Shown: piece by piece, positions 33,890 to 45,747 of the stretch
Numbering within the stretch: position 1 is the first letter of the stretch
How the letters are laid out: each line of letters starts with the position of its first letter
Source: Amborella trichopoda
Lineage: Eukaryota; Streptophyta; Magnoliopsida; Amborellales; Amborellaceae
Direction of reading: 5' to 3'
Assembly: GCF_000471905.2 (NCBI RefSeq)
Contig: NW_006498445.1
Coordinates: 756,947-820,946, forward strand
DNA length: 64,000 nt
Made by a program: the position numbers and the translations under genes
Notes under the pieces: generated by a model
What the model was told of the DNA's origin: nothing
The model's input: only the letters and a program-made list of their open reading frames with translations
Database searches by the model: none

Positions 33890-36380
33890 TGCCATAATAC
33901 ATGTACCCAAAAGGTATTCTACTCCCATAGGAGTAGAATGCGCATATACTGCCTTGGGTAAAATCTCACCGAGAATAAATTTTAGGAAACCAAATTTTAG
34001 GGATGTACCCACTTCAAACATAGATTAATCTAAATTAAAAAAAACCAATTTAGTAGTACCATCTATGCACTTGGAAAAATAATGTCTTGAGATTGAATAG
34101 AGACCCTCCATATGGCAAAGAACTCAAATTTCAATATATATTTTTTTTCGAATAATCATCTAATAATTCTTGAGTGGTTCTCAAAATTTCAGATTGGAAA
34201 AAAATCCTCCCAAGTAAATCTGATAACCAAGGGAATAGAAGTAAACTATGCCTCTATGTATGTGTTTATTTGACTCATTTGGAGGATAAAATGGATGCTT
34301 CCGTCAGTCAAAAGATTTCACATTCGTACCAGTTTCAAACTTTCAATTTCAAAAAAACAGACCATTTCTCGAATTAATGGCAGGAAATGGCTTCCTTTTT
34401 ATATAATCGGTTTGAACAACTATCTATTCTAGAAGCAATTCCTGTTTTTGTTCCTTTGTGTGCCATGTTTCTTTCACGTTTTCTTTTCTTCTTCCTAACA
34501 TTTCCTATGATACCCTTCACATTTAAAATGTTTTCAAATTGTGGCAGTGGACCAATTTCGTGTTCTTCTTAACCTTGATGCTCCATTTTGTTCCATGTGT
34601 CTCATGATTATGTCACAGAAGAGAAAATGTCACAAACTCACAAGAGTTTTCAAAGTGAAGACATTAAAAAAAGAAGAGTTTTCGAAGTGAAGACATTAAA
34701 AAACAATGTTTTCAAAGTGAAGAATACCAGTTACCAAACCAGCTCATTTGGCTTTATATTGTCACTAGACAGAAGTCATTATTTGCCCAATAAATTACAA
34801 TTGACCAGTATTAAATACATGCTACATGACTACAAATGTTTATGTTTGTTGCCTTAGGTGCCACAAACCAAAAAAAAAGAAACCCTAAACAAATGTGATT
34901 GTTTGGCAGTCACATGCAACAAGTCACAAGTGGAAATATTGAAGGGAAAAAATAATAAAGATCAAACCACACACACGGGGAAAATTCAACATGCTCATAG
35001 CAACAGCTGGCACATCACTATCCCTCCTCCAATCTTGAATCTTGAATCTTGTAGTAGCTATTTTTCTAATATTTTTCAGAGAAATTCTCATATAGGGCCT
35101 GTTTCTTAAACGATTTTTCGCCGGACTATTATTGTCCTGTATTTATTTTTGTAGAAAGCGATAGATATTGTAGCCAGGCTTTTTTATTTTTTTTGACTTT
35201 TAACGTTAATACTTATTTAGATGTGAAAGTGCTTTTTCAGACTAATGAAAAAACTCTTTCAGAAAACAAACATTCCCAAGGTACTCCCAAAGTGCTTTCA
35301 CAAGAAGCAAACGGGGAGAACGAGAAAAATAGCTAAAAAGAAGTTGACAGTTGCGATACGACGCACATAATCATGTACAAGGTACCCTAGGCCCTATGCA
35401 TTAGGGTGGATAAATGCGGAACAAGAATAGTAGGATAAAATAGATTTTAATAAAATAAATACCAAGCTCTACCCAGATGGCTCTGTCATCAAATTTCAGG
35501 GGGAAAAAAAAAAGAAACATTGAAAACAATTAGCTTACAACATATGTGTTGGCACAAAGGGAGGAAAGAATAACTCCTAAAGTATTTGAAAAAAAAAAAA
35601 AAAAAGAATCATGGGTCTTTTTCTATTTATATAATCCTCGAGATAAATTCAGAAGTATTTTCATGGATGCAAGCATACAATGTGTCTTATGAGAGCATGC
35701 TATACGCATTCCTTTCTATAGAAGGTTTGGATTGGACCAAGTGGAAGTGAAATTTCACAAATTTAAAATAGAGATAGAATTGTGGAGTGCACGTGCTTTC
35801 TGAAATACAAATATTATTATATGGTTTTACCTGAGAGAGTGGAATATATGAAACCAATAGATCTGAAGATTACAAAATACTAACCGCCGTAAAGAGGGTG
35901 CTCATAAAGCCATTGATCTTGCACCAAATCTCACCCTGGAGACGAATCGAGCTCCACAATCAACTTTGCCTACCGATCCTATACGTAGTGATCTAATTCT
36001 AAGGCAAGAACCACAACCTATAGAATATTTACGATATCGAACTATTAAGGCATGTTTCGTTGGTGAGTAAATATTTTCCCATGAAAAATATTTACATAAG
36101 TAAACACCCAGCAGGAACGACTTTTGCAAACTTTCTTCTTACAATGTTTGTCAACACGTTTAAAAAGCATTGCGAAATGAATTACATATGTTTGGTAACT
36201 TGATTGGTATTTAAATATAGTTTGTAAATATATTAAATCTATACATGTAATATTTAAATATTATAACTAAATATATATAACATAAAAAATATATAAATAT
36301 TACATAACTATTATATTATATAAGTTTTATTTAAATATTATAGGAAAATTATAGATACTCCACAAAATGAACTTCATAAA
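33890..36380. other. Intergenic, no gene recognised
   Basis: A 37-bp unit (TTTTCAAAGTGAAGACATT) repeats three times at about 34650-34720. AT-rich palindromic stretch at 36190-36350. A start like GGCATGTTTCGTTGG near 36049 resembles the MITE at 53692 and may be a partial copy. Open frames 33728-35109 show no known domain. Confidence 0.35.
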
Positions 36381-36489
36381 CATCTTCCCCCCAATACTTT
36401 TAGTATCATACCCTATACCCAAATTTTGTTTTTTCTTGTATTTACTCTCAATCAAAAAATAAAAAAACCTGAGGCTAAAATACCTTTCT

Positions 36490-36811
36490 CTTATCTAAGT
36501 CTCTTTACCCACCCTCTCTTTCTCTCTCTCTACCTGCCTTCTCTCTTTTTTTCTCTCTACCAGCCCTCTCTCTTTCTACTCGCCCTCTCTTACTCTCTCT
36601 ACCCGCTTGTCTGTCTCTTTCTCTCTCTCTCTAGAGAAAGATTTTGAGAGAGCAAAAAAAATAGGTAGAGAGAGATTTCACAGAGAGAGGATGGGTAGAA
36701 AGAGAGTAAGAGAAAAGGCAAGTAGAGAGAAGGGGCAGGTAGTGAGAGAAAGAGAGAGCGGATAAGAGAAAGTGAGAGAGGACACAAAGGGCAGGTAGAG
36801 AGTGGGGCGAC

Positions 36812-36843
<32 letters not shown>

Positions 36844-36910
36844 GGCAGGTAGAGAGAGAGGGCAAGTAGAGAGAGAGAAAGAGAGAAGGTGGGTAGAGAG
36901 GGTGAGAGAG
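36490..36910. repeat. CT/GA low-complexity region
   Basis: Runs of CTCTCT on the left (36500-36640) and GAGAGA on the right (36640-36910), with a (TA)n tract at about 36811-36834 and repeated GGCAGGTAGAGAGAG words. It can fold into a long hairpin. The Ser/Leu-rich open frames on both strands are artefacts. Confidence 0.75.
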
Positions 36911-37052
36911 ATAAATACAAGAAAAGAAAAAGTGTTTGGGTCTATTGTGTGATAAAAGTATTGGTGAGGAAGATATCTACAAAGTTCATTTTAGGGGATA
37001 TCTATAATTTTTTCAATATTATATTACATAAATATATACTATATTATAATAT

Positions 37053-38661
37053 GAGAAATGATTCTATAGGACCCTGCCACATATAGTGGTGAGACCCTAT
37101 AGATCACCGTAGATCTCAAGACTCACTTCTCAAGATAAAAATTCAATTGCCCTTATACTTACCTTCTTTTTCTCTCTCTCCTTAAATTTCTCAGAATAAG
37201 TACAACAAGAGTTGTCCTTGTCTCTAAAGTTCTCTCTCTCAAGCAAGATGAACGCTCCTCTCTCCTCCCTCACTTTTTCTCTTTGTCTAGTCTTTCACCC
37301 TCACAACCTCTCTCTTCTCTTTCCCTCAGTGCTCCCCGCTTCCCTGCACCTCGCTCTCACCCTCATGGCTTTCCTCTTCTCTTTCCCTCATGACTTTCCT
37401 GCACCTCTCTCTCTCAAACCCCGCAAAACAACTACCTCAACAGATACCACCTTCCCAGCTACGACCAAGGTACAATATTCTCTCTCTATTACATCATAAT
37501 ATTAGGGTTTAGTGTGATTTTACAAGTTTCAATGTTAGGCCTTTTTTAAATTAAAGATTTCAAAAAAGTTTGGGCCTGTATAGGATTAGGGTTTAGGGTG
37601 GTTTTATAGGTTTGAACATTGGGGCTTTTTAAATTAGAGATTTTAAAAAGGGTATGGTTTCCTTAAGGTTGCAACCTTAAACAATCCAATTATGGCGCAC
37701 ATTCAAAATTTATCATAACATAAAATTTTGATGTAAAATATTTTAAGGATTCTCTCAAAATCTATTTTCATATCTAATTATAAAATTTTAAACTCCAAAA
37801 ATAGTTAAAATCAAGTAGATCTATAAGCATATGAAAATCTTGAAAATGGACGGTCTAGATAATATATTGTAAGATGCACTATTTATGGGACTCAAAATCC
37901 TTTTTTTTGTCATAGTCATGCATCTCCATGTCGAGATGATCAATTAGAGGATTTTTCAACATTAAAACAACCTTTTCTGATGGATTTTTGAGGTGCATTC
38001 CCAGTTCTACATTTAATGTTGCTACTTTATATAAACTTTTTCCTTTTAAAAAATCTATGGTTCTATAGGGTTTAGGGTGCTTTCTAAAACCTAGTTTTAG
38101 AGGTTTGAATGTCAGGGCTTTTTTAAATGAGCGGTTTTAAAAATATATATGGCTTTGTATATAATGAAATTGTTGTTCATAGCTGCAAAACCCTTGAAAA
38201 TGTACTTTACTGCCAAATTTTTAGTGATTTTTCTTCATTCAAATGGTTTTGTTCAAGACTATACCTCTGCAACTTATTCTTAGATTTTGTTGAATAAATT
38301 TTTTTTGCAATTTTAAAAATCTTGGTTTATTCTCAGTTTTCCACAAATTGTTGAATAAATGTTATTCATGTTCTTCCATTTACCATCATATTTTCTTCCA
38401 TCACAACCTTTATTGTATTTCTTATTCATACATGAAACAAATATCTTAATTCTTTAATAATGGTTTGAGTTTGTATTACCTATAATGCATTTGTTTTCCT
38501 TTTTTTAGATGATAAAAGAATTGATGTATATAACTTTTGTAGTTCTGATGAAATTGATGTGTTTAATCCCTTCAATTGTATAATACATTCCAATGTTGTT
38601 TTTTCTGAACTCATAATGAAACTTGAATTCTAGAGCATTAACTTTGTCTTTGAAAGATTGT
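37053..38661 (+). repeat. Left terminal inverted repeat of the MULE
   Basis: It matches the complement of 44908-48261 after removal of insertions. Landmarks found in both arms include AAAATTCAATTGCCCTTAT, CAACTACCTCAA, TAGGGTTTAGGG-type repeats, TGCAAAACCCTTGAAAATG and TTTGTCTTTGAAAGA. The apparent open frame at 37212-37499 is part of the repeat and recurs in the other arm. Confidence 0.85.
37650..38043. mobile_element. Mutator-type MITE, copy 3, inside the MULE left arm
   Basis: 9-bp target duplication TTTTAAAAA at 37641-37649 and 38044-38052. The ends are GGGTATGGTTTCC and the complement of AACTTTTTCC. The opposite MULE arm lacks it: there the sequence reads straight through GAGATTTTAACAAATCTG. 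It is inverted relative to the copy at 30514. Confidence 0.85.
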
Positions 38662-41479
38662 CAATTTCATGAATATGTACTTATTGTTTGACTTTTGGTT
38701 GTTTGAGCAATGATGTGGAACCCCACCATAGTAGAAATACGGCACAAGAGTTCATGAGCATATGAATATAGGGATGAATGAATGGATGTGATAACAAGTT
38801 CAGAGTGTGTCACCTCCTTCATATGAATGAGTGGTTAATGGATTTTGTTACATGATTAATCATCAGCAGAGTACCATAATCATGAAAGGGTGTTTAAGCA
38901 AAGTTACCATTAGATATGATGGATGGGATGGATGATCAACATGCAACTTGGATGTAATGGTACGGAAGCATTTCCTAAGCAAGTTATAAGGCCGATTACT
39001 TTTTTAGTAGATGCTCTGGTCCTTCTTAAAAGGCTGATGAGTACAGGTGCACGTTCATGGTTTCCCCATGAACATTTTTAAATAGATTTAGAAGGCGATA
39101 TTCACTTACGTCAGTTGGAATTTGTTAGGATTTTCTATTTGTGCTTTAAAATTTAACAAAGCAGGCTGCTTGATTCTTCACCTTCTTGCCTGTAATATGT
39201 TGTATGTTGTGGTTTTCCTTTCTGTTTCTTTTCTTCTTAAGACTTGACTCTATATTGATTGGATTCTTATGTCTCTATGATGCAAGCAATGATTTGTCTT
39301 CAATTGACTGGATTCTCATGTATCTATAATGCAAACAATGGTTTTGCTTTAATTGTATCATGTTCTCTCTGTCTCTCTCTCTCTCAGAGGGAGAGAGAGA
39401 GAGAGAGAGAGGAGAGAGAGTCCTCTCTACAATAGTAGCTCACACATACACACATACTCATTTTGTTTTGATGAGAGTGTTTAATGAGTGGGGTTGCTTT
39501 CTTTTGATTACACATAAGTCCTTTTGGAGACTTGACTTTGTTGTGGTCATACAGATTTAACGTGTAAATACCCTGGATCATGCCTTAACTAATAATGGGA
39601 ACTATCTGGGCATTGTTAAACTACTTGTGTGCAAAGCACTATAACCCACTGCCTCTTTGACTTATTTCTACGAAATTCTAATTGACATGGTATTATATGA
39701 GCCCCTTATGTTTAGGTTAGAGTTTTGGTTTGTTTAATTATTACATGCGTGATTTTTATTCTATTGTTTTATTGTTGACACAAGAGACATAGTCAAATGT
39801 TTGTTTTCTTTCTTTCATGCTTTTTGAAAAGAAGATAACATCCAAACTTGGGGTGAAATTACATGGGCTAAAGAAGGCCCTGGATGTTGACATTTTTGTT
39901 CAATTGTATAGAACAGCCAGTTGAAATTTTACGTCCCATATTGAGTGCAAAAATGTGAATTGTATAGAACAACTTCTTTTTACTTTATGTTGGTACTGTG
40001 AAATATTATTTAATCAATTATCGGAGAATTTATAGTTAACTTTTTATTATCTAACTTTGTAAACTTTTTTGTTATCTAAGAGATGCAATGTTATGGATAT
40101 GATATAATACAGGTCGTGTATGTAGAGAGTGTGAGAGCAAGAGAAAAAAATTATAATTCGATCTATAAAATACCGAAAAATATGGTCAGGACCGTATTTT
40201 TGTAACCTTGTGTTTTTCTATATAAGGTCCAAAATTGCCCACTAGGCTTATGAAACTTGCATCATAAAGGTGATCCCTATCCCAATAATGTTTTATTGCT
40301 CAGTCTCTCTCTAATCTCTATTCTTATGAGACTTGTATTATCTATATGACAAGTAACGTTTGCATGATTTGGCGCAGCTGCCCTATTATAGGGTTGTAAA
40401 ATAATGTGTTCTTCTTTTTCCTATTAATGAACAATTCGGCTCTCCCCCATTGACTTACCCAAAAAAAAAGTAACGATTACCAAGTTGTACCATATCAATA
40501 ACAAAGAAGTATTATAAAATCATATAGTCTTTGTGAGCTGTCAAGGGGACATTATTCTGCTCTTATCAAATAAGATGACATTTTGTTGCCCAGCTTGCAC
40601 AATTGTTTTCTGCTCTCTCTATATGGAATGAATGATTTTGGATATGGTTTACCGTTTTTGTTCATTTACTATTTGAAACTTAGTTAAGTGTTCATTGTCA
40701 ATGATTTCGGTCCAATCTAGAGTGTCCGATGACAGTATGTAGAGAGAGACCATCCACACTCATGATACTTGAGGGTGGAGGCTAAGATATACACATCAAA
40801 TTTCAGCATGTAATTCTCATTTTCTATAATATTTCTATAGACTAGAACCGTAACAAGAAAAAATTGCTAGTACCATTTACAAGTGTTAAGCGGCCCACAA
40901 AGAGGTTGCTCTATACAAAAACCCAAAAAGAGGCTAAAAAAATGCTTTATATCAAAAATATAAATAAGAAGTTTAAATAAAAAAAATGGGAGACCATATG
41001 CTAAAAAAGGTTCTAAAAAAATCCTATGTTTGTTGTCTTGTGTTGCTCCTCTTTAGCGAGATCATCGGATGCTAAGCTGGGCTGTCCCTCCCAATGAGTA
41101 GCTCCATAACAAAAGTGGGACTCATCCACAAGGGTCGGAACAAAATGTTGTGGTTGCATCAAATTGCATGTAAAGAGTAAAAAATCACCACTAAGCAATA
41201 AATAATAGGTTTTCACTAAGAGGTTCCAAATGTCATGGCCAAAATAAATGATAGGTACAAAAGAAATTATCATATGAAACAAAATATATTTAACTAGCTT
41301 GCATGTATGTCATTGGGAAGAGTACCATAATAGTAAAAGCATATCTAAAACGTACCACTATAATCTTGAATCAAAGCATTCGAGGACTAACCCGTGGTCA
41401 TGGCATCTATCGTTGAAATCTATAACGTATGTTAAAAAACACAATAACTTGTCATACAAGTGGTGAGAGTAAGAAGAAA
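38662..41479. other. Internal non-coding part of the MULE
   Basis: AT-rich, with a CT/GA microsatellite at 39362-39422. The minus-strand frame at 41282-41013 may be a downstream exon or tail of the transposase, but I see no motif in it. Confidence 0.4.
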
Positions 41480-43985
41480 AAGTAGATAAAGAGAGTATAA
41501 AGTAATCAATACTTACAACATAACCAATATTTTACTTCTGCAAGGTGTGAATCACTGCTTTTTGACAATGAACAAGTGCGAGAATTATGTTCCACTTTGT
41601 TGCACATATGACATGTAACAAGCTTTCACGGCTTCTTCTCTGATGGTGCTTTAATTTTTATGGTCGAAGGGCGGCCATTTGTTGTTGGTAGCAATAGACT
41701 TTGCAATATAATATCACTTGTTGAACAATCTAGATTTATTTCACTTGTTGTCGTAGCTACTCCCATGTTACTTTCATTGCCCATAGTGCAAACTTGTGTT
41801 GCATTTTCAATACTTTCCTCGCAGATAGCTCTTTGCCTTAATTCTTGAAATACTAACAACGCTACATCAAAAACAAGTGTAGATTTTGCCCAATCTCTAT
41901 AATGTTAATTGCTTTGCGACTTAAATAGTTGAATCGTTAGGATAGAGAATTCATGGAATTTTCCATCACTAATTTTTTATGCTCATTTAACCCTTTCTTG
42001 GCATTCCTTGTCCATCGCCTTAAAATGTATTGGGATGGGATTTCTTGAACATGCTCACGATGCAAAACGGCTAACATATGTTTAAAAAGGTACCAAAAAA
42101 CTCAAATAATTTACGGCTACAAGTTGCTTCGGTTTTAGAGACATAAAATATAAGTATATATTCTTTGCTATTTTTTTCATATGTGGTCAACTTGTATGCG
42201 TTGATTGACCCATCATCCTCAATGTTATTTACCGCAATCGATATCACTTCATCCAGTTCCTTTTGAAACTTAATGAACATTGTCTCGGTATAAGCATATG
42301 CTACTTGTTTCTCCATAGGTAGTCTTGTGTTCAAAGTTGGTGTAGAATAAGAAGTGAGATTATCTAAATAGGATTCATCGTTGTACCAGCGATCAATGGC
42401 CTCTTCATATTTAAGAACAAATTCTTACAGGGTACTTTGAGAGTTAAAAAACCTATGAAAAAAATGGTTCATACTTTCACTTCGCTGGGTAGTAGAGCAA
42501 TTTGCAGAGAATGTACCGCACAAGTAGACTGGTATCCATTGATGTTGAATATCATATAATGATACTAACCAATTATTTCCTTTAGCTCATACTTATCAAT
42601 AATCAATCCCCATGAACTCTCGAACTCTTCAATTGTTTTGGTCCAATTAATACAATTGAGGAACTCCTTTACAAAAGTAGGATATTTTACACAAATGCTA
42701 CCCAACTTCTCATTGACCTTTTTTAAATTATGCCATTTGCAAAATCTGTGGACAGTGTTCGGGAATACACGAGCAATAGCTCCTTGCACGGCCTTGTCTT
42801 GGTGGTAATTATTGTAATTGGATGTTTGCTTGCGAAAGCCATATCTCAAATAGCCAAACAAATGATGATTTAGTTTCATCTCCTAAAAGTGTACACCCAA
42901 ATAAGGTAGAATTTGTACGGTGGTTGATTCCAATAAAAGGGGTAAAAGGCATTTTAAACCTATTAGTCTTATAGGTTGTATCCAAAATTACCACATCCCC
43001 AAAACATTGATATGCATTTCTTGACCTCGCATCAACCTAAAAAATATTTGGTAAATGGGCATCATCAGCATCAATTGCATAAAAGAAAGAAGGATTTTCA
43101 CTTTGCATGCATTTAAATAATTTAAGAGCAATTGAGCATCATCGTCAAGGCTTTTCTTTTTAAACTTTCGAAGCTCATTTTTACAATCACGATCCATTAG
43201 ACCTAAATTACAGTCTCCACCATATTCTACTCCAAAGACATTCATAATCTTATTAGTAAGAATCCTGGCTTTATGAACAGTATCGATAATACTTCTCTTA
43301 CATTCAGAAATAGCCCAATGCGATCAGAGACAACGCACCTTGCTTGGGCTCACAAATTCATGATTGTGGTCTCTCTCAAACCGTGTAACAATCCACTTAT
43401 CAATATTTTTTTTACATATTTTCATCATTGCTTTGCAACCAACTCTTGTGTCTGGTACCTTTTGAGTAGGTTTTTCAATATCAACTTTCCTTGAAGGAAA
43501 TCATAATCTTGAACATAGAAATCTACGAGAGCACACAACCCCGTCATGTTGTGTTTTTTTTTGTATTTCCCATGCACATGCTAAATCCCATTCGCCTTGC
43601 ATATTCATTATATAATAATTTTGCTTCTTCCTTATATGAAAATTCCATAACCACAGATGGTTCACAACCAATATTTTCTTCATTTGCATTCAAGCTTCCC
43701 ATTCTTCTACTTTCATCTTCCTCACTACGAGTGTTTATAACACTAACCTCCTTATTGCTCCCTTTTACATGTTATTCCACTGGTGCATGTGGACTTTTTA
43801 TAGGTGTCTGTTGTCATTCAAATGATTGATTAGACTTCAACATGAACAAAAAATATTAGTCAAACTTCAACACGAACAAAAAAACTAACCAATTCTGAAG
43901 AACTCATTACATGGATAGCACTATCAATTTCTTCCGCATTGGCACCATACTATCAGAGCTAATCCTCAATGGTTGCCTCCATGGT
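41480..43985 (-). pseudogene. FAR1/FHY3-like MULE transposase, decayed
   Basis: On the minus strand, in order: Met-Glu-Ala start near 43985; FAR1 DNA-binding region (about 43700-43300) with EPSVVMEFSYKEEAKLL, NEYARRMGFS and RFERDHNHEFV; MULE transposase core with VILDTTYKTNRFKMPFTPF and LLGDETKSSFVWLFE (42994-42840), FPNTVHRFCKWHNLKKV (about 42770-42715), then STTQRSESMNHFF (about 42500-42460); a SWIM-like CSRKLFEFFG (about 42125-42095); and a CHMCNKVEHNSRTC zinc knuckle (about 41610-41565). These are the domains of FAR1-type transposases. Several frame changes and stops, including one in the N terminus near 43970, divide the reading, so it cannot make a full transposase. It is not a host FRS gene, because it lies inside terminal repeats with a 9-bp duplication. 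Confidence 0.82.
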
Positions 43986-44277
43986 TAAGACAAAATCTTA
44001 AAACATTTTTGGTGTTTCTTTCTGGATCAGCAACATGGAATTAGAGTGACACAATGAAGTGTAATATAAATATTTAGACTTTAGAGACAATTGGAAAACT
44101 CGATCAATTCAACTAGAAAAACATGTATAGAAACAATACATTTTAGTTTGAAGTCATATCGATAGCATTGAGAGAAACAAGTTTATATGCTAAAGTTGTC
44201 TCCACAAACAATCAATTACAAGCTCCATAACAAAAGTGGCATCTCTCTGCGCAAAGTTAAAGCAATAATAATTAAAA

Positions 44278-44478
44278 GAGTAATGATCCTATAGGACCTT
44301 CCCACACCCAATTGTATAGGACCCTAATAAAGAGAGAGAGAGAGAGAGAGAGTTATGACTGGTGCTGAGGTCTCCCGGTGAATTTCAATATCTTCTAGAG
44401 ATCTGCGTGAAAATTTTGTGGTGATCTTTTGGGGTCCTATTCACATGGGTGTGGGAGGATCTCATAGTATCATTACTC
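44278..44478. mobile_element. Short Mutator-type MITE, 201 bp
   Basis: Inverted ends: GAGTAATGATCCTATAGGAC on the left and GAGTAATGATACTATGAGAT as the complement of the right, both followed by CC(T)CCCACACCCA. The end resembles the terminus of the surrounding MULE (GAAATGATTCTATAGGAC), so the MULE may have mobilised it. A GA run is inside. No clear 9-bp duplication. Confidence 0.65.
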
Positions 44479-45747
44479 ATATAAGAGTACTAAGGAAGTT
44501 ACAAATGTAGTTTTCTTGGTTTCTCTATTGCTATTATTTTTAAGGAAACTTACTTTATTTGTGTGTTAGTATTGTAGGTTACATGTGGAACCAGCTTTAT
44601 ATTATTGAATGCAACCCTTTATTTTTGGTAGAGAGAATAGGACTCGGTATACTGGGCCCTAACTTTTTGAAAAGTCTTTTTCCTGATTCGAACATTGAAA
44701 TACAAATACTCAACTACCTTATAAACATTGAAATACAACTAGTATAGTATAAGAATGGAATACTAATAATTCAATCATTTAGGATTACCAATAATTCAAT
44801 GGATGCTCCAATTTCAAGTTTAATAAATAAAAGAAAAAATCAATTTCAGGGAATAGGCACAGATTCTCTAATTTGAATGGACACATGGGCATCCAAACTT
44901 AAATGTTATCTTTCAAAGACAAAGTCAATGCTCCAGCATTCAAGTTTCACAATGAATTCAGGTAAAACAACACTGGGAGCGTATGAGGGAAATGAGAGGG
45001 ATTAAACACATCAATTTCATTAGAACTACAAAATCTAAATACATAAATAATAGAAAAAAAAGATGCATTATTGATAATACAAACTCAAACCATAATTAAA
45101 GACTTAAGATATTTGTTTCATGTATGAATAAGAAATACAGTAAAGGTTGTGATGGAAGAAAAATGATGGTAAATGAAAGAAAATGAATAACATTTATTAA
45201 ACAGTTCCAATTAAACTGATAATAAAACAAGATTTTTAAAACTGAGAAAACCATTTATTCAACAAAATCTGAGAACAAGCTGCAGAATCTAGTTTTTAAC
45301 AGAACTATTTGAGTGAAGACAAATAAATAGATATCTCAGACAAATTTGGCAGCAAAGCACATTTTCAAGGGTTTTGCAGCTATGAAAAACAATTTCATTC
45401 TATAGAGAGCATCAGAGTTTTTTTAAATCGCCGACTTAAAAAGCCCCCACATTCAAACCTCTATAACCTAGTTTAAGAAAGCACCCTAAAACCCTACAGA
45501 GCCACAGATTTGTTAAAATCTCTCATTTTAAAAAAAAACCCAACATTCAAACTTGGAAAACCACCATAAACCCTAATCCTACAGAGCCACATATTTTTTA
45601 AAATCTTTAATTTAAAAAAACCCCAACATTCAAACCTGTAAAACCAATTATGTTGTAATAAGGAGAGAAGATTGTATGTTGGTCGTGGAGGTGGTATCTA
45701 TTGAGGTAGTTGTTCTGTAGCTCATTCAAATGGGTTGAGAGAGATGT

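Noticed and set aside
36426-36920. Several Ser/Leu-rich open frames on both strands
   Set aside because: Products of CT/GA simple sequence.
37212-37499. 95-codon Leu/Ser-rich open frame with a signal-like start
   Set aside because: Part of the MULE terminal repeat, repeated in the opposite arm with different frame breaks.
41480-43985. Host FAR1-related (FRS) gene
   Set aside because: Lies inside terminal inverted repeats with a 9-bp target duplication and is interrupted, so it is a transposase pseudogene.
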